Positions 1 to 8,739 of a DNA stretch of 26,717 nt are shown in pieces. The stretch covers positions 1 through 26,717 of the forward strand of contig JABDJT010000561.1 of NCBI GenBank assembly GCA_013003335.1. Reading direction: 5' to 3'. The translations under genes and the position numbers were made by a program. Position 1 is the stretch's first letter. Every line of letters begins with the position of its first letter. The notes under the pieces are model-generated. The model saw only the letters and a list, made by a program, of their open reading frames with translations, searched no databases and was not told the DNA's origin. The stretch comes from Verrucomicrobiales bacterium (GTDB lineage Bacteria > Verrucomicrobiota > Verrucomicrobiia > Verrucomicrobiales > DEV007).

Positions 1-333
1 CTGCTGGCCTTTCCCGTCCTGATTCTGTTGATCCTGCGGGTCGTTTTTCCCGTCCTGGTTTTGATCCTGCTGGTCCTGATTCTGCGGGTCCTGACCTTTC
101 CCGTCCTGGTCCTGCGGCTCCTGTTCACCCTTGTCGTCCTGGTCCTGATTCTGCTGATTGGGATCCTGATTCTGATTTTGGTCCTGCTGATCCTGATTCT
201 GGTCGTTTTGGTCCTGATCTTCTTTTTCCTCTTCTTTCTCGTCCTCTTTTTCCTCCTCCTTTTCTTCTTCTTCTTTTTTCTCCTTTTCCTTTTCCTTTTC
301 CTGTTCTTCCTGTTGCTTCTCCTGCTCGTCCAT
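1..333 (-). repeat. Low-complexity tail coding repeat (E/K then Q/D/N/G-rich)
   Basis: This is the segment of the VWA-TPR gene encoding residues 541-651. It starts as runs of Glu and Lys codons and passes into imperfect short units built from Gln, Asp, Asn and Gly (for example DGKGQ, DGKND, DPQNQ). The plus strand of the same DNA reads as a false Leu/Val/Phe-rich 'membrane protein'. The tail is probably disordered, extracytoplasmic and variable in length between strains. The last two statements are inference. Confidence 0.75.
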
Positions 334-1953
334 TTGGTCGAGGTATTCGAGGTGCTTTTTGACTGCTTCGATGTTCTTCGCGGTCTGCGGATTGGAACTG
401 TCGATTTCAGCGGCTGCCTCGTAATGCTCGACAGATTTTTCCCAGATTTCGCGAACCTGCTGTCGGAGGTTTTTGTCTGGAATGGGAGGGGGACCGCCAA
501 TGCCTTCGGCTTTCGATCGATCCCAGCCGAGAAGGACTTCGCCGCTGCGGAACAGGGTGTTTCCGATGTTGTATTGTGCTTTCCCGATTTCGGCCGGAGT
601 CGCCCCGGAAGAGGCGAGGACCTGGCCGAAACTTTCCTGGGCCAGTTCAAAATTTCCTGCTTTGTAGGCGGCTGCACCGAGACCGAGGTTCATCCACCGT
701 GCCTGTTCTTCCGTTTCCGGCTGCCGCAGTTCCTCCTGGTAGTTTGCGATCGCCTGGTCGAAGTCATTCCGTTTCAGCGCGCGGTAGCCGGTGCTTTCCA
801 CTTCTACTGCAGAGAGAAAATGTCCGGCTGGCAGGGTCAAAATTATGATCGCCACGATCGATTTTCCGGCCCGAACAGGGAGGGGCGGAGGCACGTCCAG
901 GGCTTCTGTTTGGCCCGAAAACGCGCGGACGAGGGAACGACTGGAGGCGGGCAGCAGGAAGGCAAGCAGCCATAGAAATACCGCGATACTCAGTGGCCAC
1001 ATGAATCGCTCTTTCGGAATGCGGCGCGATATATTTTCCTCGAGGCGGGTCGCAGCCAGTGAGGCGATCGATTTTTCCACGACACCGGTGATGGAGACGC
1101 TGCCGCCGAGGGTGAGATAGACGCCCGCGCCCGATTCGGCACTGAGCTTTTGCAGTGCCGCAGGATCGAGACGGGAGCGGACAGCCTGTCCACTTTCGTC
1201 GGTGACAAATACGCCGGGCTGGGGGTTCCCCTTGGAATCCGGCTCAGGAATGATCGAACCGGTTTCCGTGCCGACGCCAATTGCCACAATCACCATGCCC
1301 AGTTCATTGGCCTTGTCTTTGAGGTCCTGCACGATTTCGCCGCCGCCTTCGAGGTCTTCTCCGTCGGAAAAAATGATCAGGGCACTCTCTTCGCTCTCCG
1401 CTTCTTCGAACGTTTCGAGAGCCATCTGGACGGGCGCAGACAAATTTGTGCCGCCTCGGGGAATGATTTCGGTGTCGAGTTGGTCGATCGATTCGATAAT
1501 CGCATCGTGATCGACCGTGAGCGGGGCCTGCAAAAATGCCCGGCCGGCGAAGGCGATCAGGCCGATCCGGTCCTCCGGCAGGGTGCGGACGATGTCCTCT
1601 GCAGCCAGCTTGGCGCGGGTGAGGCGGTCCGGCTGCAAATCGGTCGCGAGCATCGAGCGCGAGGTGTCGAGTGCAATGATGACATTGCGGCCTTCCGAAT
1701 GTGTTTCGCTTTCGACAAATCCCCACTCGGGCCGGGCCAGGGCAATGATAAGAAACGCCAGGGCCAGCAGGTTCATTGAAAATACAGTCCACCGCAGCCA
1801 TTGAGCGGCCCCGACGATCAACTCCCCGCGCAGGCGTGGCGAAACGAGCGACTCCCCGCCTTTCCCGGTGGACACATGCGACCACACCCGCAGGAGTGCC
1901 AGAAACGGCAGCGGGATGAGCATGAACAACCAGGCGGGCGAGTCGAAAGTCAT
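1..1953 (-). CDS. VWA-TPR fusion protein (BatB/BatC-like), partial, runs off left edge
   Basis: The frame is open from an ATG at 1953 to the window edge (651 codons, no stop), so the C-terminus is missing. Membrane segments are seen near residues 7-22 and 56-73, as in Bat proteins. A von Willebrand A domain follows with an intact MIDAS: DTSRS at 96-100, GGT at 167-169 and SDGED at 196-200. Another hydrophobic segment lies at about 318-335, and one at about 364-380. TPR-like repeats cover about 386-520. From about 541 the chain becomes Glu/Lys-rich, then Gln/Asp/Asn-rich with recurring DGKGQ units. In the Bat (Bacteroides aerotolerance) families the VWA part (BatB) and TPR part (BatC) are often separate; here they are one chain. 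The start lies 22 bp after the upstream VWA gene's stop, so they are probably co-transcribed. The role is inferred: a membrane-tethered scaffold for envelope complex assembly or stress tolerance. Confidence 0.82.
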   Translation of the reverse strand, partial: MTFDSPAWLFMLIPLPFLALLRVWSHVSTGKGGESLVSPRLRGELIVGAAQWLRWTVFSMNLLALAFLIIALARPEWGFVESETHSEGRNVIIALDTSRSMLATDLQPDRLTRAKLAAEDIVRTLPEDRIGLIAFAGRAFLQAPLTVDHDAIIESIDQLDTEIIPRGGTNLSAPVQMALETFEEAESEESALIIFSDGEDLEGGGEIVQDLKDKANELGMVIVAIGVGTETGSIIPEPDSKGNPQPGVFVTDESGQAVRSRLDPAALQKLSAESGAGVYLTLGGSVSITGVVEKSIASLAATRLEENISRRIPKERFMWPLSIAVFLWLLAFLLPASSRSLVRAFSGQTEALDVPPPLPVRAGKSIVAIIILTLPAGHFLSAVEVESTGYRALKRNDFDQAIANYQEELRQPETEEQARWMNLGLGAAAYKAGNFELAQESFGQVLASSGATPAEIGKAQYNIGNTLFRSGEVLLGWDRSKAEGIGGPPPIPDKNLRQQVREIWEKSVEHYEAAAEIDSSNPQTAKNIEAVKKHLEYLDQMDEQEKQQEEQEKEKEKEKKEEEEKEEEKEDEKEEEKEDQDQNDQNQDQQDQNQNQDPNQQNQDQDDKGEQEPQDQDGKGQDPQNQDQQDQNQDGKNDPQDQQNQDGKGQQ

Positions 1954-1975
1954 GGGTTTCTTACAAATATCTAAA

Positions 1976-2989
1976 TCAGGGGAATCGTTTCCAGAAGGTC
2001 TCCCCGCCAATCAATGCCAGCAAGCCGAAAAGGAAGGCAAAAAAGGCGGGCCAGTAAAACAGTTCATCGGCGGAAACGGTCGTTCGGGTTTTGACCTCGG
2101 TTTTTTCCAGGTCATCGATCAGGCGGAAAATGCGGTCAAGTCCCTCGGTGTCCTGGGCCCGGAAATATTCGCCGTCGGCGATGGCGGCGATTTCCTGGAG
2201 GGTTGCCTCATCGTATTCCTGGCTGAGGCGCTGGGGACCTCGCGGAGTTTGGACGACGTAATCGCCGTAGGTACCGACGGCGATGGTGTAAATTTTGACT
2301 CCCACGGTTTTGGCCATCTTCGCTGCTTCGATGGGAGAAATTTTGCCGGCGTTGTTTACGCCATCGGTGAGCAAAACGACCACCTTGGATTTAGCGGGGC
2401 GCTTGTCGAGGCGGCTGGCGGCAGCGGCGATCGCGGACCCGATGGCAGTGCCGTCTTCGACCAGCCCGATGCGAACGCGGCCGAGACCGTTTTCGCCTTC
2501 CAGCCAGCTGTGCGAAACCGTCAGCGGGCTGGCGAGATAGGGGCGGCCGGCGAATGCGAGCAGGCCGATGCGGTCCGTTTTGCGGCCCCGGATGAAGTCG
2601 CGGGTCACCTTTTTTGCCGCCTGGAGACGATTGGCGCGCGTCCCGCCAATCACGAAATCTTCCACCTGCATCGAACGCGAAACATCGATCGCGAGCAGCA
2701 GTTCAATGCCGCTTTCGGTCGTGGTGGTCTTTTTGTCCACCCATTGCGGGCGGGTGAGGGCGAGGATTCCGCAGGCAAGGGCGAGCATCATCAGGGCCGT
2801 GCGAAATCCGCCGGCACGGGAACGCGTAACCGGCCCAAGCCGGTTCAGGATGTGCAGGGAAGAGAAAATCACTGCGCCCTGCTGCCCCATTTTTCCTTTC
2901 AGGACCATCAGGAGCGGAATCAGGCCAAGCAGCAACAGTGCCCACGGGTAGGCGAGTTCAAAGCTGGTTTCGGCGAGGATCAGGTTCAC
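1976..2989 (-). CDS. Membrane-anchored VWA-domain protein (BatA-like)
   Basis: A 337-residue protein with the classic Bat layout. It has an N-terminal hydrophobic pair (about 13-30 and 63-79), a VWA domain and a C-terminal transmembrane helix (about 311-328). The MIDAS is complete: DVSRS at 102-106, DGT at 179-181 and TDG at 208-210. The start is a GTG at 2989; an in-frame TAG lies two codons upstream, so no longer version is possible. It is the first gene of the visible minus-strand pair, 22 bp ahead of the VWA-TPR fusion. In many bacteria such genes follow moxR and DUF58 genes. Here the neighbour upstream is a divergent dioxygenase, so those partners must be elsewhere or absent. VWA proteins of this type are thought to act with MoxR AAA+ ATPases in metal-dependent assembly of envelope or periplasmic complexes. 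Confidence 0.85.
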   Translation of the reverse strand: MNLILAETSFELAYPWALLLLGLIPLLMVLKGKMGQQGAVIFSSLHILNRLGPVTRSRAGGFRTALMMLALACGILALTRPQWVDKKTTTTESGIELLLAIDVSRSMQVEDFVIGGTRANRLQAAKKVTRDFIRGRKTDRIGLLAFAGRPYLASPLTVSHSWLEGENGLGRVRIGLVEDGTAIGSAIAAAASRLDKRPAKSKVVVLLTDGVNNAGKISPIEAAKMAKTVGVKIYTIAVGTYGDYVVQTPRGPQRLSQEYDEATLQEIAAIADGEYFRAQDTEGLDRIFRLIDDLEKTEVKTRTTVSADELFYWPAFFAFLFGLLALIGGETFWKRFP

Positions 2990-3098
2990 GGTCTAAAATG
3001 GAAAACGGTTCCCTTGGAAAGCGTCACGGTGCCTTCGAAATCGAAAAATGCAGGTGCAAAAATATTCGATTCCCGCCGGTTTTTTGTGACACTGGGAA

Positions 3099-3854
3099 AT
3101 GTCCACTTCCGATCTCCGGGCCGATTTCGAGCGCGACGGGTTTGTTTCACTCCCCGGTTTCCTCGGGCCGGAGGAAATTGCGGAGGCGCGGGAAAACCTG
3201 GAGCGCTTCATACGCGATGTCGTTCCAACGATGTCGTCGACAGAAGTTTACCGCGAAAATGTGAACGACGAATCGACGCTGAAGCAGCTTCAGAAAATGG
3301 GCGAGCACGATTCGTGGTTCGGAGAATTGATGCGCGGGGAAAGATTTTGCGGGCTGGCAGAATCGTTACTCGGCGAGCCGGCCCGGCCGGTGAATCTGCA
3401 ATATTTCAACAAGCCGCCGGGTGTCGGCCAGCCCACGCCGCCGCACCAGGACGGCTACTATTTTCACCTGAAACCGAATCATGCGGTCACAATGTGGCTG
3501 GCGCTGGAAGATGTCGGCGAGGAGCAGGGCTGCGTAAGATACGTTCGGGGCTCCAATCACTTTGGTATGCGGGCTCACGGAAAATCGGGCACGCTGGGGT
3601 TTTCGCAGGGCATTCTCGATTTTGGCATTCCGAACGATCTTGAAAACGAGGTCGCGTTTCCCTGCAAAGCCGGGCATCTCATCGCCCATCATTCGCTCAC
3701 GATTCACCGCGCTGACGGAAACCGCACGACAGAGCGGACCCGTCAGGCACTCGGTTTCGTGTATTTCGCGGAATCCTGCGGGGAGGACGTGGCGGCGAAA
3801 CGGGCGTATCAGGAGCGATTGGATGCGGAACTGAAGAGCAAAGGCGCGGTGTAA
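3099..3854 (+). CDS. Phytanoyl-CoA dioxygenase (PhyH) family Fe(II)/2-oxoglutarate oxygenase
   Basis: A 251-residue cytoplasmic protein with no signal peptide. The opening (DGFVSLPGFL at 13-22) is typical of PhyH proteins. The iron-binding facial triad is visible as HQD at 116-118 with the distal His at 203 (IHRADGNRT). An Arg at 209 or 215 is a candidate for 2-oxoglutarate binding. Members hydroxylate diverse small molecules using 2-oxoglutarate and O2, and the substrate cannot be read from sequence. It is transcribed away from the Bat-like pair (109-bp gap) and converges on the sulfatase gene, leaving only 5 bp between the two stops. The ATG at 3099 is chosen for the family-typical N-terminus; no good ribosome-binding site is seen. 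Confidence 0.83.
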   Translation: MSTSDLRADFERDGFVSLPGFLGPEEIAEARENLERFIRDVVPTMSSTEVYRENVNDESTLKQLQKMGEHDSWFGELMRGERFCGLAESLLGEPARPVNLQYFNKPPGVGQPTPPHQDGYYFHLKPNHAVTMWLALEDVGEEQGCVRYVRGSNHFGMRAHGKSGTLGFSQGILDFGIPNDLENEVAFPCKAGHLIAHHSLTIHRADGNRTTERTRQALGFVYFAESCGEDVAAKRAYQERLDAELKSKGAV

Positions 3855-3859
3855 AAAAT

Positions 3860-5239
3860 TCACTCCGACGCAGTCGGCAATTTCGCCCCGTTTTCCTCCA
3901 GCCAGGCATCCAGCTTTTCCCGAAGGGCAGCGGCGCGTTTCGGCTGGGTCCGGGCGAGGTTGGTCCGCTCGCCGAGGTCGAGGTCGAGATTGTAGAGTTC
4001 CAGCGCGTCGTCCTCGAACCACCGGATCAGCTTGAAATCGCCTTCCCGGATCGCAGCGCCGAGGCGGTTGCGCTTGTGGAACGCGTAGTTCGGGTAGTGG
4101 AAAAAGATTGCGTCGCGTTTCAGGTCGCCGCTCTGCGTCAAAATCGGGACGAGACTTTCGCCGTCGAGCGGGACGCCCGGTTTGGCCGGCAGGCCGGCGA
4201 TCTCCATCAGGGTCGGGACGACGTCCGTGCTGATTACCGGTTCGTCCGAGCGGCTGCCCGGCTCGACGTTTCCGGGCCAGCGAACCAGCCACGGCACACG
4301 GATCCCGCCCTCGTACAGGTGGCCCTTGTTCGCGCGGAGCGGGCCGTTTCCAAAAAGCGAGCCGTTGTCCGATTTGAATAATACGAAGGTGTTTTCCCGC
4401 AAACCGAGTTCGTCGAGCGCCGCCAATACCCGGCCGATCGAGCGGTCCATGCCTTCGATCATCGCGGCGTAAGCGGGGTTCTCGACCTTTCCGATTTTTT
4501 TGTGTTTCTCGATCAAATCGTCGGGCGCTTGAATCGGGTAATGCACTGAATAATTCCAGAACGACAGGAAAAACGGCTGCTTGCCGTCCCGATGTTTTTC
4601 CAGGAACTCAATGCATTCGTCGGCCAACCGTTCCGGCAAATACTCGCCCTCTTTCCGCGGTTCGAGCGCCGGGATTTTGTAAGGCTCAAAATAACTTGGT
4701 GGCCCGCCGCGATCGCAGCCGCCGACATTCAAATCGAAACCCTGGAATTCCGGGCGCAGTGCCGGCTCGAATCGTTCGCCCGTCGATTCATCTTTCCCCG
4801 GTCGGTGCGAAAGATGCCATTTCCCGACAAAGCCGGTCGCATAGCCCGCCTCGTTTTTCAGGCGTTCCGCGATCGTTTCGGCTTTGAGCGGGAGGTAGGT
4901 CAGTTTTTCCGCCCCGGCGAATTTTTTCCCCTCCGGAACCATGCCGTCCTTGTGCCCCGGCGCGTGATTCGTGATCGCGAGGCGGGCGGGCGACTGCCCG
5001 GTCATCATGGCAGCACGAGTCGGCGTGCAAACCGGTGAGGCTGCATAGCCGTCGGTGAAAAGCATGCCTTCCCGCGCGAGGTGATCGAGATGCGGCGTGA
5101 TGAGCGCTTCGTTGCCATTGAATGCCGTGTCGAACCAGCCGAGGTCATCGGCCATGATAATCAAAAAATTCGGCTTTTCGGCAGCGAAAGCGGAAGCGGC
5201 GAAAAGGGTGAAGAGGAAACAGGATGTCTTGTTTTTCAC
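3860..5239 (-). CDS. Exported sulfatase, arylsulfatase A/type I family, Cys-type
   Basis: A 459-residue protein with a Sec signal peptide (hydrophobic 6-18, likely cut after AFA-A near residue 20). The active-site signature CTPTR (71-75) followed by AAMMTGQ marks a Cys-type enzyme. The Cys is normally converted to formylglycine by a maturase, which is not in this window. Metal ligands are visible as ADD (30-32) and SDN (289-291), with conserved K140 and H142 (GKWH) and K304. Family members hydrolyse sulfate esters of polysaccharides or small aryl compounds; the substrate is unknown here. The start is a GTG at 5239, giving a short signal-peptide n-region (MKNK). The upstream gap shared with the divergent esterase gene holds a 43-nt repeat. 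Exported sulfatase plus exported esterase suggests use of sulfated, esterified polysaccharides, which is inference. Confidence 0.9.
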   Translation of the reverse strand: MKNKTSCFLFTLFAASAFAAEKPNFLIIMADDLGWFDTAFNGNEALITPHLDHLAREGMLFTDGYAASPVCTPTRAAMMTGQSPARLAITNHAPGHKDGMVPEGKKFAGAEKLTYLPLKAETIAERLKNEAGYATGFVGKWHLSHRPGKDESTGERFEPALRPEFQGFDLNVGGCDRGGPPSYFEPYKIPALEPRKEGEYLPERLADECIEFLEKHRDGKQPFFLSFWNYSVHYPIQAPDDLIEKHKKIGKVENPAYAAMIEGMDRSIGRVLAALDELGLRENTFVLFKSDNGSLFGNGPLRANKGHLYEGGIRVPWLVRWPGNVEPGSRSDEPVISTDVVPTLMEIAGLPAKPGVPLDGESLVPILTQSGDLKRDAIFFHYPNYAFHKRNRLGAAIREGDFKLIRWFEDDALELYNLDLDLGERTNLARTQPKRAAALREKLDAWLEENGAKLPTASE

Positions 5240-5278
5240 AGTCCAAGTGTGCTGGAAAATTTGCCGGGTGGCAATTTT

Positions 5279-5321
5279 CGATCGAACAGGGTTGGTTTAA
5301 CGATCCAACCCTGTTGATTCG
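5279..5321. repeat. 43-nt palindromic dispersed repeat, copy 1
   Basis: This is a perfect 11-bp inverted repeat, AACAGGGTTGG (5285-5295) and CCAACCCTGTT (5305-5315), with a 9-nt loop. It matches the other copies over 43 nt, including the outer CGA... and ...GATTCG ends. It lies between the divergent starts of the sulfatase (5239) and the esterase (5386), where a terminator is not expected. Confidence 0.85.
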
Positions 5322-5385
5322 TCGGATTTGTTTCCGGCGCGATTCTGCCCTTTTCTCTCCGGCTGGTTTTGGATAAATTCAGAGC

Positions 5386-7527
5386 ATGGTTCGATTTTCT
5401 CTCCTGCCCCTGATATTCCTGTTCGCCGCGACAACGGCTCCGGCGCAGTTCTCCAAAATCCCGACGGAACCGAAGCCGGGTGATGAGTTGCTGAACCAAT
5501 ATTTTGAAACGGAAACGAAACGGGTCGCGAACCGGACACTGGCCGCGATTGAGACAAAAGAGGACTGGGAAAATCAAAAAGACGCCTACCGGCGTCAGCT
5601 GTTTGAGATGCTCGGTCTGCAGCCGCTTCCGGCGCGGTCGAATTTGAAAGCGAAGGTCAACGGGCAGGTGGAAAAAGACGGCATCATTGTCGAGCGCGTC
5701 GTGTTCCAGTCCCGGCCCGGGCTCTATGTGACGGGTAATTTTTACCGGCCGAAGAAACAGGACGGACCGCTGCCGGCGATCCTGTATGTCTGCGGTCACG
5801 GGCGGGTGAAGATGGACGGCGTCAGTTATGGAAACAAAACGCACTACCAGCACCATGGAACGTGGTTTGCGAAAAACGGATATGTCTGCCTGACGATCGA
5901 TACGCTGCAGCTCGGCGAAATCGAGGGGATTCACCATGGCACGCACAATCTCGATCGCTGGTGGTGGATTTCGCGCGGCTATACCTCGGCCGGGGTGGAG
6001 GCGTGGAACTGCATTCGGGCGCTGGATTATCTCGAAACGCGCGACGAAGTGGATATGGAAAAAGTCGGCGTGACGGGACGTTCAGGCGGCGGTGCCTACA
6101 GCTGGTGGATTTCGGCGCTGGATGAACGGATCAAGGTGTCCGCGCCGGTCGCGGGGATCGCCAGCATGAAAAATCACGTTGTCGACGGCTGCGTCGAGGG
6201 TCACTGCGACTGCATGTTTCAGCTGAATACCTACCGCTGGGATTTTCCGATGATCGCCGCGCTGGTCGCGCCACGCCCGCTTTTGATCGTGAACACCGAC
6301 GACGACCGGATTTTTCCGACGGATGGCGTGGTGGATGTGTTCATGAAAACGCGCCGGATTTATGAGCTGCTCGACGCGAAAGAAAATCTCGGGCTGTCGA
6401 TGTACCAGGGAGGTCACAAGGACACGCAGCCAATCCGCGTGGCGGCGTTTCACTGGTTCGAGCGGCATTTGAAAGGGAAGGACATCGATCACGAAATGGA
6501 GCACACCGTTGCGCCGAAAATTTTCGATCCGAAAGAACTGAAGGTGCTGGATTCGATCCCGGAAAACGAGCGCAACACATCGATCGACGAGTATTTCACC
6601 CGCCGGATTCCGCGCCGCGCGAAGCTGCCGGAATCGGCCACCGACTGGAAAGCGACCTCGGGTCTGATGCAGGCGCGGCTGAAATCGAAATCGTTTCGCG
6701 GTTGGCCGGGAAGACCGGAGGATCTCGATCTGACCGAGGATTTTTCGGCGGTGAAAGACGGGATGCAGTTCACGAAATACACGTTCCGGAGCCAGTCGCC
6801 GTTTCGCCTGCCGCTGTATGTCGTCCATCGTGAAGGTGTCAAACCGGAGGACCTCGAGTTGGTTGTTTTGAATGTGCTCGACGGCGAAAACTGGGACGAA
6901 TTTTTGAGCGGGATCGGCGCGGCATTTCCCAAAGCGTTTCCCGGCGTCGAAGAGATGCCGGATTTGGATAAAGAGCAGTACGAGGCCGAGAAAAAAATGC
7001 ATGCCGGCATGAAGTGGGGCATGGCATATCTCGCGCCGCGCGGAATCGGTCCGACGTCGTGGACGGATGACGAAAAGGAAGTGCGCCATATTCGCCGGCG
7101 TTTTGCCCTGCTCGGCCAGACGCTCGACGGCATGCGCGTATGGGACGCCCGCCGCGGCATCCAGGCGCTTCGGGAAATCGACGGAATGAGCGAGCCGAAG
7201 CTGTGGCTGCAGTCCAGCGGAACGATGGCGGGGAACACGTTGTATGCGTCGTTGTTTGAAAAAGACGTGCACCGGCTGGATTTGCATCGCCTGCCGGCGA
7301 GTCACCGCGAAGGGCCGACCTACATGAACGTGCTGCGATTTATGGACGTGTATCACGCGGCTGCCATCGCAGCCGGGAAATCGCAGGTTCGGATCTATTC
7401 GGATGACGAAAAAGCGTGGGCGTTTTTGACTGACACGGCGAAAAAATTGAAGTGGGACGAGAAGCAAGTGCAGATCCGCGAGTCGATGATGGGTGAAGAA
7501 TCTGAGAAGAAAGAAAAGAGCGAGTGA
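5386..7527 (+). CDS. Exported esterase, tandem alpha/beta-hydrolase (acetyl xylan esterase-like)
   Basis: A 713-residue protein with a signal peptide (about 1-20, likely cut after APA). The first half is an alpha/beta-hydrolase domain with the nucleophile in GRSGG (Ser233), an acid candidate in NTDDD (about 306-307) and the catalytic His in GGHKD (His344). The motif GVTGRSGGG recalls acetyl xylan esterases and CE15 glucuronoyl esterases. The second half (about 420-700) has a similar strand/helix rhythm. Its nucleophile-elbow position appears to read GTMAG (612-616), with Met instead of Ser, so that half is probably non-catalytic. It likely de-esterifies plant or algal polysaccharides outside the cytoplasm. 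The exported gene at 7561 follows 33 bp later, probably in the same transcript. Hydrolase fold is solid; exact substrate class is not. Confidence 0.8.
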   Translation: MVRFSLLPLIFLFAATTAPAQFSKIPTEPKPGDELLNQYFETETKRVANRTLAAIETKEDWENQKDAYRRQLFEMLGLQPLPARSNLKAKVNGQVEKDGIIVERVVFQSRPGLYVTGNFYRPKKQDGPLPAILYVCGHGRVKMDGVSYGNKTHYQHHGTWFAKNGYVCLTIDTLQLGEIEGIHHGTHNLDRWWWISRGYTSAGVEAWNCIRALDYLETRDEVDMEKVGVTGRSGGGAYSWWISALDERIKVSAPVAGIASMKNHVVDGCVEGHCDCMFQLNTYRWDFPMIAALVAPRPLLIVNTDDDRIFPTDGVVDVFMKTRRIYELLDAKENLGLSMYQGGHKDTQPIRVAAFHWFERHLKGKDIDHEMEHTVAPKIFDPKELKVLDSIPENERNTSIDEYFTRRIPRRAKLPESATDWKATSGLMQARLKSKSFRGWPGRPEDLDLTEDFSAVKDGMQFTKYTFRSQSPFRLPLYVVHREGVKPEDLELVVLNVLDGENWDEFLSGIGAAFPKAFPGVEEMPDLDKEQYEAEKKMHAGMKWGMAYLAPRGIGPTSWTDDEKEVRHIRRRFALLGQTLDGMRVWDARRGIQALREIDGMSEPKLWLQSSGTMAGNTLYASLFEKDVHRLDLHRLPASHREGPTYMNVLRFMDVYHAAAIAAGKSQVRIYSDDEKAWAFLTDTAKKLKWDEKQVQIRESMMGEESEKKEKSE

Positions 7528-7560
7528 ATTTTGAAATCGAATCATAACAAAAAACCAAAC

Positions 7561-8718
7561 ATGAAAATACAAATCACACTTCTCGCCGCCGCAGCGATCG
7601 CCATTTCCGGCATCACGTTGCAGGCGCAGGACAAAAAATCGGGATCCGCTTCGGATTTTCTGAAAAAGCCGGTCAAAGGACTGGAACTGAAATCGGTCGG
7701 GCGGGTCAGCTTTGGGCCGAAGGGGCTGCTGCTCGTTTCTGATCCGGCGAGTGCATCGGTCGTGGCCATCGACACGGGCGATACCGGGCCGGTGAAAAAA
7801 CTCGCGGCGAAAGTCGAGAATGTGGAAAGCAAATTGATCGACGCGTTCGGCGTGCAGAAAGGCGGCGTGAAAATCATCGACATGGCGGTGAATCCGGAAA
7901 GTGGAAACATCTGGCTGACGGCAAACGTGAACCCCGGCAATCAGCCGAAGATCGTGAAAGTCGATTCGGCCGGAAAATTTTCCGAGCCGGATTTGAAATC
8001 GATGCCGCACGTGCGGATGACGCTGCCCTCGAGCGAAAATGAAAAGCTGCGAAACGTGACCGATCTGGCCTGGGGTGAATTTTCCGTGATTGTTGCGGGA
8101 CAATCCACCGGCGAGTTTTCCAACAAGATTTTCCAAATCCCGATCCCGCTGGAGCACGGCGAAAATGCGCAGTTTTATTCAGCGGAGACCTATCACGTCG
8201 CCCATCGGAAATGGGAAACGAAGGCACCGATCCAGTCGTTTATTCCCTACGAAGAGGACGGTAAAAATTACATCGTCGGTGCATTCGCCTGCACCCCGAT
8301 CGCGAAGTTCCCGCTCGATGACATCGAGACCGGCGCTGAGGTGAAAGGCACCAGCGTCGTCGAACTCGGCTCCGGAAATCGTCCTCGCGACATGTTCACC
8401 TACAGGAAAGACGGCGAGGAATGGCTCGTGACCAACACCCATCGTTTCAAAAAGAACCTGTTCGGCCCGAGCAAATTCTGGGCGGCCAAAGTGAAAATGT
8501 CGCACCTGGAAGCGAATGACGAGGACAACACCAACGAGAATGCCGTTCGCCGGAACGACAAGGTGGCTTCCGGCCCCGAAGCCAACGGCATGGAAGTGGT
8601 CGAGGAATTATTCGGCGCGGTCCTGGTCAGCCAGCTCGAAAATGCCGAGGTCATCGTGCTGCGTGCGACGAGCGAGGAGGCAACGAGCCACGATCTGGAG
8701 TTGGTGGAGTTGAAGTGA
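7561..8718 (+). CDS. Exported protein of unknown function (possible beta-propeller)
   Basis: I do not recognise a specific family. The 385-residue product starts MKIQITLL and has a clear signal peptide (hydrophobic about 5-20, likely cut after LQA near 22). The rest alternates short beta-type segments with 'VSDPASASVVAIDT', 'MAVNPESGNIWLT' and 'FTYRKDGEEWLVTN', the rhythm of WD/NHL/YVTN-like propellers. No catalytic motif is seen. The ATG at 7561 is preferred over an in-frame TTG 30 nt upstream because it gives a standard signal peptide. It follows the esterase by 33 bp on the same strand, so a shared role in substrate handling or attachment is possible but unproven. Confidence 0.65.
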   Translation: MKIQITLLAAAAIAISGITLQAQDKKSGSASDFLKKPVKGLELKSVGRVSFGPKGLLLVSDPASASVVAIDTGDTGPVKKLAAKVENVESKLIDAFGVQKGGVKIIDMAVNPESGNIWLTANVNPGNQPKIVKVDSAGKFSEPDLKSMPHVRMTLPSSENEKLRNVTDLAWGEFSVIVAGQSTGEFSNKIFQIPIPLEHGENAQFYSAETYHVAHRKWETKAPIQSFIPYEEDGKNYIVGAFACTPIAKFPLDDIETGAEVKGTSVVELGSGNRPRDMFTYRKDGEEWLVTNTHRFKKNLFGPSKFWAAKVKMSHLEANDEDNTNENAVRRNDKVASGPEANGMEVVEELFGAVLVSQLENAEVIVLRATSEEATSHDLELVELK

Positions 8719-8739
8719 TCCGGCGCCGGTAATTTTCGC

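Noticed and set aside
28..975. Long plus-strand Leu/Val/Phe-rich open frame resembling a membrane protein
   Set aside because: It is the antisense of the Glu/Lys/Gln/Asp tail and TPR part of the minus-strand VWA-TPR gene, which has clear domains and an unbroken frame.
1868..3643. Plus-strand open frame of 591 codons
   Set aside because: It runs antisense through both VWA genes and then out of frame through the dioxygenase gene; its translation has no recognisable domain.
5279..5321. Treating every 43-nt repeat as an intrinsic terminator
   Set aside because: Copy 1 and copy 5 lie between divergent starts, copy 2 lies in a coding start and copy 3 lies within an operon; copies 1-3 lack a good T-run directly after the stem.
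6082..8157. Minus-strand open frame of 691 codons
   Set aside because: It is antisense to the esterase and the following exported-protein gene, both supported by signal peptides and, for the esterase, catalytic motifs. The His/Arg/Phe-rich composition is typical of a shadow frame.
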